Origin: Clostridiales bacterium
Lineage (GTDB): Bacteria > Bacillota > Clostridia > Lachnospirales > WQUN01
Assembly: GCA_031269465.1 (NCBI GenBank)
Contig: JAISZB010000162.1
Location: 1-60,972, forward strand
DNA length: 60,972 nt
Direction: 5' to 3'
This document shows, in pieces, positions 16,357 to 24,836 of the stretch (its first letter is position 1; every line of letters begins with the position of its first letter). The position numbers were made by a program, and so were the translations under genes. The notes under the pieces are model-generated. The model did not search any database, was not told the origin of the DNA, and saw only the letters and a list, made by a program, of their open reading frames with translations.

Positions 16357-16377
16357 ATAATAAGGCTGCTCGACATC

Positions 16378-16415
16378 AAGCGGCTATCCGAGCGAATCGG
16401 ATAGCCGCTTTTTTC
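16378..16415 (+). terminator. Intrinsic terminator of the kinase gene
   Basis: Perfect 14-bp stem AAGCGGCTATCCGA / TCGGATAGCCGCTT with GCGAA loop and TTTTTT. Confidence 0.85.
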
Positions 16416-17045
16416 GCATTAACAATTCTCAAACATCTCTCAAACAATCGCCGACTATAATTGCTGCTATCACAGGAAAGTTGTGGCCGGAATATGAACA
16501 GCTTGGTTATTCACAGTTTATACTCGGTGGTATGGAGATTATGCTCCCGAAAATCGTTGAAAGAAAATTTATGGTTTCGTTGCCCGCTTCGATGAAAGGG
16601 ATGTTCTTTGCTTTCCTGTTCTGCGCGGTATTTCTCGGCGAGGTCTTGGATTTCTGCGCCGCTGATTCTTTCGCCTGTTTACATCTCTCGTTCGCGAGGT
16701 ATGCCCGGACGCGCTCGCCCTTGTTCCCAACGGGGCAATCTCATGCGGGAACGTCGAACACTATCATGTGCCGCGTGTCCGGCAAGAAGCGGGCAATATA
16801 CGTGAGGGCTTGCCCGCCGGTTTCCTTTCCCGGCTCCGGCTGTTGCCGCAGCTGTCCCTTTATGCTCATGCACCTTGTTCCCTCCCGCGTTTGGACATAG
16901 AAAAAGCGGGACGCCGTTTTCCAAACAGCATCCCGCTCATGGGATTTGTAATATCCCGCTTGCCCGCCGCCATAAAAAACAAAAAAAGTTGATTATACTT
17001 GCTTTTACCCTGTATTCTTATGTCGGAGAGCTATTGAACGCGCCT
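16416..17045. other. Decayed region, minus-strand coding remnants
   Basis: The minus strand shows protein-like text in shifting frames (GETGGQALTYIARFLPDTRH, TGERISGAEIQDLAEKYRAE) without an intact frame or recognised family. A hairpin at 16901-16937 followed on the minus strand by TTTTTC looks like a terminator for something transcribed leftward. Inference: the last remnants of the conjugative element. Confidence 0.3.
16901..16937 (-). terminator. Minus-strand intrinsic terminator
   Basis: AGCGGGA / TCCCGCT stem with a 19-nt loop. The minus-strand exit reads GCTTTTTC. It may terminate the operon of the 613-aa protein gene ending at 17046. Confidence 0.5.
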
Positions 17046-18887
17046 TTATTGCGGCGACATTTCATCTGTCTGAATTATCCACCTTCCGTCCTCTTCTATA
17101 GCAGTTATATTATGCGTTTTAGAAAAAGAGCGAGATATTTCCCTGCTTGCTCCGCTCCAGCTCTCAAGGACGATAGCGTATAGCTTGCGGTATTCCAGAT
17201 GGAGGATGGATGTCTGCGCGAAGTAGGATGCCTTTTCGCTTAGGTCTTCGGGGGCGTAGAGTTGCGCAAGATCCTCTCTTGCTTTAAGTTCAGAAGCAAA
17301 ACCCGAGATGGAATCGTAGCTTGAAAGCTTGGATTTGTATCTCAAGCGGGTGAGAAAACTCTCTTCTATCTGCCTCTTGGCGCGAGCGCGAGCTTCATAC
17401 TGCTCGTCGCCAAGCATTTGCGCGGTAATTGGAACAACTATTTCTGGCAATTTAATGAGAATCTTATTCATCTTTACTTTTATATTCTCAGGAGAAAGAC
17501 TTATTATGGACGGTTCGCCTATTTCGAAGACGACATCCGAGCCTTCCTGCCCGGAGTAGCATTTCCCGGGGATGGCTAAAGGATTGCCTGAAAGATCATA
17601 AGCTTCAAGTTCGGCCTCAATCTTGGTTTCAGCTCTTTTGCCGCCGTTATTTTCGCTGTGGAGAACCAGAACAATGACGCTTCCTTGCCTCTGCATTCCC
17701 TCAAGAACCAAGGAATAATCTCCCAGGTTAAGAGTCTGGGGGCCTTTTTCTGAAAAATTGAATAGGTCTAAAGTTTCAAGAGCGCTGTCAGGGGAAAACG
17801 CCTGAAATAATCCGTTCACCCTCGCCTCGATGGCGGAGTCGAGATTTGAGACTGCTTCGAAATCGGTTCGCGCGAGAGATTTGCCTTCTGAAAGGAATTG
17901 ATGGATCGCTGGCTGGGCTTCCCGCCTGTATTTTTTCGCTGAGCTTCCCGCCTGACCTCTCCCAAAGGTGTAGTTTCCGCCGGACGACAGTGAGACTGTT
18001 GCGGCTTCACCCATCTGCACGGCTCCATCCCCGCTGCTGAAATAAAATGAAACGGTGCTTCCGGTGTTCGAAAATGAAGCTTCGCAGACTAAAGCGCCTT
18101 TCGCTATGCCTATAGGCTCCTTTAAGTGCCTTGCGGGAGAGAACTTTAGATTCTTAAGCTCAAATGCCATGCTTTCGGCCTCGCCGGAAGCCCGATCATG
18201 GACTTTTAGAACGAACTCCTTTGTTCGCGGGCCAAAAGGCGAAAAGTAGAGGACATCATCCGGCTGCGCCAAGGCCAAATCCAGACCAATCTCCAGATTG
18301 TCCTGATCAAAGAGCGAGAAGGCGTATCTGTCGCGATCGAGAGGAGACCTGAGGAAGAAAATCGTTGAAAGCTGCCCTATGACCATCTTTGAAAGCTGAA
18401 CCGGCATGTTGCGGAAGCTAGAGAGTTCAGAGAGGAATATAAAGCTGGAATCATTCAGAGCATTTTGAGGCTGCTCTATTTCTGCGGCATATTCAGGCCG
18501 TGAAACAAACCCGTCTGCAGGATCTGAACCTCCCCTGACAATAAGCGCGAATATTGCTCCAAACGCTAAAACAACGACTATAAGAGCCGCAAGCCCTCCG
18601 GATATAATGTAGAAGCTCTTTGGAAAACCGCGAAGCGCTTCAACTATTGAAACCCGGCTTTTTTGAGGATGTTTCTCCTTTTCGCCGGAAGAAGCGGCAT
18701 CCCCTTGGACATCGGAATCAAAGACGGATACGTCGTTTATAAAATCCAGCTGATCTAAGCCTTTAAAGCTGTCATCGAGCAGTTTATCCTCTTTGAGAAG
18801 CTTTTCCAGCTCTTCATCGAGCCTATCGGGATCTGGAGGCACGAGCTTGCTTAGAATAAGCTGCTCAATGCTCTTGTCATCATCCAT
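17046..18887 (-). CDS. Single-pass membrane protein with large extracytoplasmic region
   Basis: 613 aa from ATG 18887, with AAGG 8 bp upstream; a GTG 9 bp earlier is a less likely start. Residues 1-85 are acidic and cytoplasmic (LDEELEKLLKEDKLLDDSFK). One hydrophobic helix follows near residues 92-114 (FYIISGGLAALIVVVLAFGA), then about 495 extracytoplasmic residues of mixed strands and helices. The C-terminal part (NITAIEEDGRWIIQTDEMSP) resembles an NTF2-like or TcaA-like end. TcaA-type and SPOR-adjacent membrane proteins have comparable layouts, but I cannot name the family. The gene lies between the conjugative graveyard and a repeat-rich gap, and it looks native and complete. Confidence 0.75.
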   Translation of the reverse strand: MDDDKSIEQLILSKLVPPDPDRLDEELEKLLKEDKLLDDSFKGLDQLDFINDVSVFDSDVQGDAASSGEKEKHPQKSRVSIVEALRGFPKSFYIISGGLAALIVVVLAFGAIFALIVRGGSDPADGFVSRPEYAAEIEQPQNALNDSSFIFLSELSSFRNMPVQLSKMVIGQLSTIFFLRSPLDRDRYAFSLFDQDNLEIGLDLALAQPDDVLYFSPFGPRTKEFVLKVHDRASGEAESMAFELKNLKFSPARHLKEPIGIAKGALVCEASFSNTGSTVSFYFSSGDGAVQMGEAATVSLSSGGNYTFGRGQAGSSAKKYRREAQPAIHQFLSEGKSLARTDFEAVSNLDSAIEARVNGLFQAFSPDSALETLDLFNFSEKGPQTLNLGDYSLVLEGMQRQGSVIVLVLHSENNGGKRAETKIEAELEAYDLSGNPLAIPGKCYSGQEGSDVVFEIGEPSIISLSPENIKVKMNKILIKLPEIVVPITAQMLGDEQYEARARAKRQIEESFLTRLRYKSKLSSYDSISGFASELKAREDLAQLYAPEDLSEKASYFAQTSILHLEYRKLYAIVLESWSGASREISRSFSKTHNITAIEEDGRWIIQTDEMSPQ

Positions 18888-18947
18888 TTCATGCACCTTC
18901 TGCCATCGTTATTTCTTTTAATTCATGATTCCCATGGCTTGGCTTGA

Positions 18948-19040
18948 TATACGGACATACTGTTTCGCATATGAAAGTTCCGATATTAGCTTGATTATGC
19001 CATTATGGAATATCAAGCTAATATCGGTGCATAAATCTTC
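18948..19040. repeat. Palindromic element, core-less variant
   Basis: The arms CGATATTAGCTTGAT and ATCAAGCTAATATCG (18981-19026) differ from the family's usual GATTTTGGAGCTTGAT, yet they match each other perfectly. Confidence 0.7.
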
Positions 19041-19388
19041 GCAAAGGCAGTCCAAAGACAACATTAATTGGATAATATAAATAGCTAAATAGCGGATTTA
19101 ACGATATGAGGCTTCAGTTTTCTCTAGCAAAACAGCTTATTACCCTCTCCTTGATGAAATTTTCTGACATAAATTACGCCCATTTGCAATCGTAAGCAGC
19201 TAGGAGGATTATCCGATTTCACACTTGGTGTTGAAGCGCAATGTCATAGGGGTTATACGAAAGCGTCCGCAACGCGACACGTAATAACCCAATAAGCGCT
19301 GTTATGCAACCAATTATGAAAATCAGCATAGTCTTCGATGATCAGCTTATATAATCATCCTTGAAGGAGAAGCGGTCAGCCATAGAGG
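19041..19388. other. Intergenic, no feature supported
   Basis: AT-rich sequence with no open frame of note, no promoter of good quality and no RNA fold I could recognise. Confidence 0.3.
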
Positions 19389-19408
19389 TTCATATGCAAA
19401 TCAGTATA
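19389..19408. repeat. Palindromic element, right-end fragment
   Basis: Only the terminal TTCATATGCAAATCAGTATA remains. Confidence 0.6.
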
Positions 19409-19411
19409 AGT

Positions 19412-19444
19412 GGCTGCCGCAAGCTGTCTGCGCTTGCGGCAGCC
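19412..19444 (-). terminator. Strong hairpin behind the 36-aa ORF
   Basis: 13-bp perfect stem GGCTGCCGCAAGC / GCTTGCGGCAGCC with a 7-nt loop, located 7 bp after the stop codon of the small membrane protein on the minus strand. The T-run is weak. Confidence 0.65.
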
Positions 19445-19450
19445 CACTCC

Positions 19451-19561
19451 TTACATGCCGTAGATAAACGGCGCTGCGACGCTTAGAATCATAATAAGAG
19501 CAAGCAGAGCTGCGACAACGCCGGCAATGGCTCTTTTATGGGCTAAGATCTTTCTTTTCAT
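19451..19561 (-). CDS. 36-aa single-pass membrane peptide
   Basis: ATG 19561 preceded by GAGAGGTG at 7-8 bp. Sequence: MKRKILAHKRAIAGVVAALL, then ALIMILSVAAPFIYGM. A basic N-terminus (five Lys/Arg in ten residues) is followed by one hydrophobic helix, with no soluble domain. The stop is followed 7 bp later by a strong hairpin, so start, stop and terminator form a complete small gene. Small membrane peptides like this act as type I toxins, sporulation morphogens or complex subunits; no homology supports a choice. Confidence 0.6.
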   Translation of the reverse strand: MKRKILAHKRAIAGVVAALLALIMILSVAAPFIYGM

Positions 19562-19590
19562 AATGAACACCTCTCATATTGGCTTTTTTA

Positions 19591-19714
19591 TATGCTGATT
19601 TGTACTCAGAAGTTCCGATTTGAAGCCGGATTATGCAATTAGCGCTAAATGCCGATATCGGCATTTGACACCTTTAATGCGGATAATCCGACCTCAAGCT
19701 GACTGCAGACAGGC
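19591..19714. repeat. Palindromic element, full copy, variant arms
   Basis: Arm GATTTGAAGCCGGATTAT opposite ATAATCCGACCTCAAGC, core GCTAAATGCCGATATCGGCA. Confidence 0.8.
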
Positions 19715-19716
19715 AT

Positions 19717-19815
19717 GCCTTCTTGCAGTCAAATATGCCTTTGTTAGGGCTTGATTATCCAAAGAACTCTGGATAATCAAGCTCCAATCAGGAAATTTCA
19801 TGTGCAAAGCAGCAT
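19717..19815. repeat. Palindromic element, core-deleted copy
   Basis: GGGCTTGATTATCC, a 10-nt loop, then GGATAATCAAGCTCC, inside TTGCAGTCAAAT and TGTGCAAAGCAGCAT ends. Confidence 0.75.
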
Positions 19816-19824
19816 GCGCCTATG

Positions 19825-19869
19825 AACAATCAAATGTTCCGATTTTGAAGATTTATGCGAATCAGTATA
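19825..19869. repeat. Palindromic element, internally deleted copy
   Basis: CAATCAAATGTTCCGATTTT fused to ATGCGAATCAGTATA. Confidence 0.6.
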
Positions 19870-19914
19870 ATTGGGGCTTATCAGCCCTTAAGGAGCATTG
19901 GCGATGCTCCGGAT

Positions 19915-21816
19915 TCATTTGGAGTGGGTCAGGCGCTTTTCTGCCAAACGGCCCTTGTCGCCTATGGGGATATTATTTCCCGTTATGCCTGTTAAAAACC
20001 GCGTTATCTTTACGTCCTTGTCGTAACGCTTATTTACGGCGGAAATGTAAAGGCGATCTTTGGCTCTTGTTATGCCTACATAGAACAAGCGCCGCTCTTC
20101 TTCGATCTCGGCGTCGGTCTTGCTCTTTTTATGGGGGACGCTGCCTTCCACCGCGCCTGTTACGAAAACCGTTGAGAATTCCATGCCCTTTGCGCTGTGC
20201 ATAGTTGTAAGGAGAACTCCATCCTGCTCGGATTTTTCTCTTTTGTTTTCCTTTTGCTCCTTTGACTTCTTAACCGCAATGTCTACATGAGAAAGGAAGT
20301 CCTCAATTTTCTGAAAAGGGCCTGAAGCCTCCTCAATTTCGTCCAGAAGCTCGAAAAGGCTTGCGGAATCTATTTTTTTATAGTCGCAGTAGCTTTCGAT
20401 GTAAGAGTCGTAGCCTGCTCTCTTGCGTATGGCAGCCACGGCGTCTGAGGTTTTAAGGCCGGACAGGCTCTTTATGTCATAAAGCATATCGCTTACCCTA
20501 TCTAGCTGGTAGCTTTTAAGGAGCCCTTGACGGTAGAGGTTTGATATGAAGGCGCCTCCGGCTCGGGCTGATTTGATTGCCGCGGTTGATATGTAGCGCG
20601 AGGGTTTGTTCACTATTCTAGCGTAGAGATCGCTTGAGCCGCTTCCAAGAGAAAGGCTTAAATAGGCGCAAACGTCCTTTGCAATCCAGTGCTCGTAAAC
20701 GCTGGGATTGTCGTCTTTTATTTGAAAGGGAATTCCCAGTGATATGAATGCGTCTGCAAACGCGCGAGAATTCACATTCACCCTGTAAATTACCGCCGCA
20801 TCGCGGTATCGGAGCCCTCTTTCATGAAGCCTTTTTATTATTTTGCCAATTTCTCCAGCCTCGTCATTGGGGTTGTCAAACTGCAAGAACTCCGGAGACA
20901 TGCCGCATCGTCCGGTGCCCTTCATAGATTTGGCGAAGCGGGAGCGGTTCGGCGCTATTACTGAATTGCCTAGAGTTATGATTTCTTCGGTAGATCTGTA
21001 GTTCGTGTCAAGAACCGCCTTGCAGGCATCTGGGAAGTCAGAGGGAAACTTGAGAAGGAATTCAGGCCTTGCCCCTCTAAACCCGTAAATGCTCTGATCA
21101 TCGTCTCCCACTATGAAAAGGTTTCTGGATTTTCCTGCCAGCATGCGGATGCATCTGTACTGCGCCTGGTTTATATCCTGAAATTCATCCACCAGTATAT
21201 GCGGATGCCTATTTTGCCAGTATGCCAAGGTGTTCGGCTCTTTAAGGAGAAGCTCGTGGCATTTGACAAGCATGTCGTCAAAATCCATCAGGTTGCTTTT
21301 AGACTTGCAATCCTCATAATTCTTGAAGAGACGCATGAACGCTTCAGAGGAGAAGTGCATGGAATTGTAAAAGGATATGTCAATAAGATCGCTCTTAATA
21401 AGCGATATTTCGTTGAGCGCGTTATGCACAAAATCTTCTTCAACGCTTAATCCCATGCTCTTCATAATGCCTTCAACCATGCTTTTCCTCTGATCCTCAG
21501 AAAGCACTCTTTCGGCGGAAATGCTTGCGCTTGCCCTTATGATTCTATAAAAAAGAGCGTGAAAGGTGCTAAAAGCGACTCGGCTTCCTTTAATAGGGCA
21601 AAGGGACAAAAACCTTTGCTTCATTTCCTCAGTCGATGCCTTGGTGAAGCTTATGACCAATATGCTATCGGGATTGACTCCTGATTCAATAAGGTTCAGG
21701 ACGCGGTGGATTAGCACTGTGGTTTTGCCGCTTCCAGGGCCTGCCAGCACCATCATAGGGCCGATTTTGTGACGCGCGGCTTCTTCCTGCGCTTTATTCA
21801 AGGATAATGATGGCAT
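19915..21816 (-). CDS. UvrD/PcrA-like SF1A DNA helicase
   Basis: 633 aa from ATG 21816 (AAAGG about 9 bp upstream). ATP-driven 3'-5' helicase of the UvrD/PcrA/Rep type, used in repair and in clearing replication forks. Seen in order: Q motif LNKAQ (residues 6-10), Walker A AGPGSGKTT (25-33), motif Ia ISFTKAS, motif II VDEFQDINQAQY, motif III GDDDQSIYGFRGA, motif IV TNYRST, motif V TMHSAKGMEFSTVF, motif VI EERRLFYVGITRAKDRLYI. It is shorter than PcrA (about 720 aa) and lacks the extended C-terminal tail, as in small UvrD-like paralogs. The stop lies within a gap of palindromic repeats, and no operon partner is apparent. Confidence 0.92.
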   Translation of the reverse strand: MPSLSLNKAQEEAARHKIGPMMVLAGPGSGKTTVLIHRVLNLIESGVNPDSILVISFTKASTEEMKQRFLSLCPIKGSRVAFSTFHALFYRIIRASASISAERVLSEDQRKSMVEGIMKSMGLSVEEDFVHNALNEISLIKSDLIDISFYNSMHFSSEAFMRLFKNYEDCKSKSNLMDFDDMLVKCHELLLKEPNTLAYWQNRHPHILVDEFQDINQAQYRCIRMLAGKSRNLFIVGDDDQSIYGFRGARPEFLLKFPSDFPDACKAVLDTNYRSTEEIITLGNSVIAPNRSRFAKSMKGTGRCGMSPEFLQFDNPNDEAGEIGKIIKRLHERGLRYRDAAVIYRVNVNSRAFADAFISLGIPFQIKDDNPSVYEHWIAKDVCAYLSLSLGSGSSDLYARIVNKPSRYISTAAIKSARAGGAFISNLYRQGLLKSYQLDRVSDMLYDIKSLSGLKTSDAVAAIRKRAGYDSYIESYCDYKKIDSASLFELLDEIEEASGPFQKIEDFLSHVDIAVKKSKEQKENKREKSEQDGVLLTTMHSAKGMEFSTVFVTGAVEGSVPHKKSKTDAEIEEERRLFYVGITRAKDRLYISAVNKRYDKDVKITRFLTGITGNNIPIGDKGRLAEKRLTHSK

Positions 21817-21863
21817 GATGCGCAACCTTTCAGTCGTATATTCTAGATGCGCCTTTGGGTACA

Positions 21864-21993
21864 TATACTTCTTTTCATTTAGAACTGCCTTTTTTGAGCT
21901 TGATTATACAGCGAGCCGAAATGCCGATGCCGGCATTTCGCGCCACTCAATGGATAATCAACAAAAAAGGAACATTTCATGAAAATCGGCATA
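21864..21993 (-). repeat. Palindromic element, full copy upstream of uvrD-like gene
   Basis: TATACTTCTTTTCAT at left, CATGAAAATCGGCATA at right, core GAAATGCCGATGCCGGCATT (a symmetrical GATGCC/GGCATT change). Orientation -. Confidence 0.85.
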
Positions 21994-22750
21994 TTCCGAC
22001 GGGCAGCCAACGAGATGATTATGGAGAATGATTGTCCGACTTTTCGCTAAAAGGTCATACCGAAACGGAACCTTCCTATGCGAATCTATACTGCGCAGAC
22101 TTTCAGATCATCTGAGGAGCCATTTGATGATAGAGCTATTTCCCGTCGGCATATTAACTTTATCATAAAGCTCTATTTCTATCAAGGAGAAGGCGAGGCG
22201 AGAGCGAAGGCGAACGCAAGGCTCTTTTTGAATTATTTGCAAAATGCTCTCTTATATTGCATTTCAAGCCGAAAAATGCAATAATAATAGCATAGGAAAA
22301 AAACTGTTATTGTGCTCTTTGACGATTATACGGCTGCTATGCCGCAAACTTTTTATAGATGTACTGATTTGCTGATAGACGCACCCAGTCAGTTTCATAT
22401 GAGATTAAGCATTTGCCCTTCTGGCATTGGCACTTGAACGCGTTTGGAATAACAGTCAGCGTAAGACTGCAATCTGCAGAGAGAGAAATAAATAAAATCA
22501 TAAAAGCGAAAACATAGATTAGAATATTCTTTTGTTTGCAGACTATCTATAGTATAATGTAACTTGCTTTGAAGAGATTGACAATAAGCTTGTCTGTAGA
22601 ATACATTTAAGAAGAACTACCTTGAACGCGAGATGATGGCAATAGACTAAATGCTAATATAATCGTTTATATTGGAAACAGCGATAATCTAGGACTCCTG
22701 TCGCTATGCCAAAATCCTAAGTCGAGGGTTGATTATGCAGATCTGCAATC
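21994..22750. other. Long AT-rich gap without recognised genes
   Basis: An open frame at 22078-22284 (MRIYTAQTFRSSEEPFDDRA) lacks a ribosome binding site and family resemblance, and I do not call it. No other feature is supported. Confidence 0.3.
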
Positions 22751-22840
22751 TATACCGATCTATTTGCAGTCAATTGCGCCTATTTTGAAGACTGGCTTCT
22801 TTCAAGCTGCGAAATGCCGATATCAATCGCACTCAATTCA
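22751..22840. repeat. Palindromic element, left-half remnant
   Basis: TATACCGATCTATTTGCAGT to GCGAAATGCCGATATCAATC, then degenerate. Confidence 0.55.
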
Positions 22841-22977
22841 TATACTGACTTGCAGTCAAACATACCGATTTTGGGTACGAATTATCTATTGAAGGGTGCG
22901 AATTTACTATATTCACATTTCGCACTAATTGTATAATCCGTACCCAAAATCGGAACTTTCCAACGCAAATCAGTATA
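22841..22977 (+). repeat. Palindromic element, full copy with co-varied arm
   Basis: Ends TATACTGACTTGCAGTC / GCAAATCAGTATA. The inner arm is ACCGATTTTGGGTACG on the left and CGTACCCAAAATCGG on the right, replacing GGAGCTTG/CAAGCTCC on both sides. Orientation +. Confidence 0.9.
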
Positions 22978-23019
22978 ACAAGCTGCAAAATAGGAACTAT
23001 CAATATGCAATTCAGTATA
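22978..23019. repeat. Palindromic element, right half
   Basis: GCAAAATAGGAACTATCA followed by ATATGCAATTCAGTATA. Confidence 0.55.
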
Positions 23020-23082
23020 GGCGCATTTGATTGAGCTTGCGCATATGCCTATATGAATGACTTTACAGGGTTTTGCCTCATC

Positions 23083-23215
23083 TATACTGCTTTTCATATA
23101 AAATCACTTTTTTTGGAGCTTGATTATACAGCTAGTGCAAAATGCCGAGATCGGCATTTCGCACCACTCAATGGATAATCAACAAAAAAAGGAACATTTG
23201 ATGAAAAGCGGTATA
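23083..23215 (-). repeat. Palindromic element, full copy, GCTTTTCAT ends
   Basis: TATACTGCTTTTCATATAAA / TTTGATGAAAAGCGGTATA, core AAATGCCGAGATCGGCATTT. Orientation -. Confidence 0.9.
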
Positions 23216-23388
23216 TAATCACGCTTATTGCAAAGCGACGATTTTTCTGCTGAACATTCAATGCGCCTATGAATGACGCGCCGAAAAATAGGTGTGTTAG
23301 CTCGCAATTGGCATAGGGTATCGGAATCCAAGGAATTGCCTGCGCGGCTTGATAATATGGGCCTGCGCTAGAATAAGCCATAATATAA

Positions 23389-23448
23389 TATACTGATGTG
23401 CATTGAAAGTTCCTAATAATTAGGCGCATTTGACTGCGAATAGGTATA
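23389..23448. repeat. Palindromic element, 60-bp miniature form
   Basis: TATACTGATGTGCATTGAAA end, a short CCTAATAATTAGG hairpin in place of the long arms, and a TTTGACTGCGAATAGGTATA end. Confidence 0.7.
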
Positions 23449-23473
23449 TTGCGGCCATCAGGAGGCTTTAAGA

Positions 23474-24646
23474 ATGAATATAGGAATTTTTACAGATACA
23501 TACTATCCTCATATAAACGGAGTCGTAACTTCCACAAGAATGCTTGAGAAGGAGCTCAACAAGAGGGGCCATCAAGTCTTCATCTTCACGGTTTCCGACC
23601 CTCACGTAACTTACGCCGCGCCGCGCGTATTCCGCCTTCCCAGCATGCCATTCGCGTTTCTGCCCACGCATAGGGTGACATTTCTCTATTCTCCGAAGCT
23701 GCTTGTGAACATCAAGAGGTTTCATCTTGATATAGTTCATACGCAGACGGAATTCCCAATGGGAATATTCGGAAAAATAGTTTCTGAATTCTACAAGACT
23801 CCAATGGTGCATACTTACCACACAATGTATGAGGATTACGTCCACTATGTGGCGAACGGCCATCTGATAACGCCGAAAATGGCTCAGCAGTACAGCAGAG
23901 TATTCTGCAACAGGGCGAAGGTAGTCATAGCTCCTGCGGAGAAGACAAGGGACTATTTAGAGGACTCAGGAGTCATAAGGCCCATACATGTGATACCGAC
24001 CGGACTTGACTTCAGGCCGTTTGCAAAGGAGAACTTTCAAGAGTCCCAGAAGGCGGAGCTTAGGGCGGAACTTGGGATAGGTTCGCAGGATCCTGTGATT
24101 GTGACTGTAGGCAGAGTCGCCAAGGAGAAGAGCATAGACGTGCTTATAAACCAGATGCCCAAGCTGATTGAGAAACTTCCGAATGCCAAGTTTGTGATAG
24201 TAGGCCCCGGTCCTATGCTTGAGCAGCTGAAAAGCCAGGCTGCGGCTTTGGGGGTCAAGGACTCTGTGATTTTCACAGGGGAGAAGCCGTGGGAATCAAT
24301 CCCGCTATATTACCAACTAGGGGATGTTTTCGCTATGGCATCCACATCTGAGACGCAAGGGCTCACATACATTGAGGCGATGGCATCAAAGATCCCGGTT
24401 GTCGTAAAGAGAGATCGCAGCGTTGAGGGCGTAATTATACACGGCGAAACCGGCTACTGCTTCGAGAAGGATGAAGATGCCGCAGACTTGCTTTACCGCG
24501 CCTTAACCAATCGCGAAGAAGCCAAGTTTTTGGCGGAGAAGTGCTTTGAGCGAAACAGCCATCTTTCAGCCGAGGAATTCGCAAAAAAAGTCGAAGAAGT
24601 TTACCATGAGGCGCAAGCGCTTCACCGCGCAAGGCGGGGCGCCTGA
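23474..24646 (+). CDS. GT4-family glycosyltransferase, probably diacylglycerol glucosyltransferase
   Basis: 390 aa, AGGAGG 9 bp before ATG. GT-B fold retaining glycosyltransferase. The N-terminus MNIGIFTDTYYPHINGVVTS with TRMLEKELNKRGHQV is the acceptor domain typical of 1,2-diacylglycerol glucosyltransferases and PimB-like mannosyltransferases. The donor domain shows VIPTGLDFRPF, VGRVAKEKSID and the EX7E-type nucleotide-sugar site (ETQGLTYIEAMASKIPVV). No signal peptide; peripheral membrane action is expected from the family. It would make glycolipids that anchor lipoteichoic acids. A terminator follows directly, so it is monocistronic. The exact sugar is inferred, not shown. Confidence 0.85.
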   Translation: MNIGIFTDTYYPHINGVVTSTRMLEKELNKRGHQVFIFTVSDPHVTYAAPRVFRLPSMPFAFLPTHRVTFLYSPKLLVNIKRFHLDIVHTQTEFPMGIFGKIVSEFYKTPMVHTYHTMYEDYVHYVANGHLITPKMAQQYSRVFCNRAKVVIAPAEKTRDYLEDSGVIRPIHVIPTGLDFRPFAKENFQESQKAELRAELGIGSQDPVIVTVGRVAKEKSIDVLINQMPKLIEKLPNAKFVIVGPGPMLEQLKSQAAALGVKDSVIFTGEKPWESIPLYYQLGDVFAMASTSETQGLTYIEAMASKIPVVVKRDRSVEGVIIHGETGYCFEKDEDAADLLYRALTNREEAKFLAEKCFERNSHLSAEEFAKKVEEVYHEAQALHRARRGA

Positions 24647-24655
24647 ACGCATTAA

Positions 24656-24706
24656 AAGATGGAGCCTGGCGATGCAAATCGTATGTCAGGCTCCATCTTC
24701 CTTCTA
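24656..24706 (+). terminator. Intrinsic terminator of the glycosyltransferase gene
   Basis: 13-bp stem AAGATGGAGCCTG / CAGGCTCCATCTT with an 18-nt loop, then CCTTCTATTTA. Confidence 0.75.
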
Positions 24707-24708
24707 TT

Positions 24709-24830
24709 TATACTGATTCGCACGGCATGTCCAATTTTGCAGCTTGTTCGTCCGCCGGGCGCAAAATGCCAATATTAATAGCGCCTTGAAAGCGGATGAT
24801 AACGCCGCAATGCCGGCGCAAAAGCTTTCA
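24709..24830. repeat. Palindromic element, degenerate full copy
   Basis: TATACTGATTCGCAC, GCGCAAAATGCCAATATTAA core and TTTCATGAAAG end; much diverged. Confidence 0.55.
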
Positions 24831-24836
24831 TGAAAG

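Noticed and set aside
22078-22284. 68-aa open frame beginning MRIYTAQTF
   Set aside because: No ribosome binding site, no family resemblance, and it lies in a repeat-rich gap.
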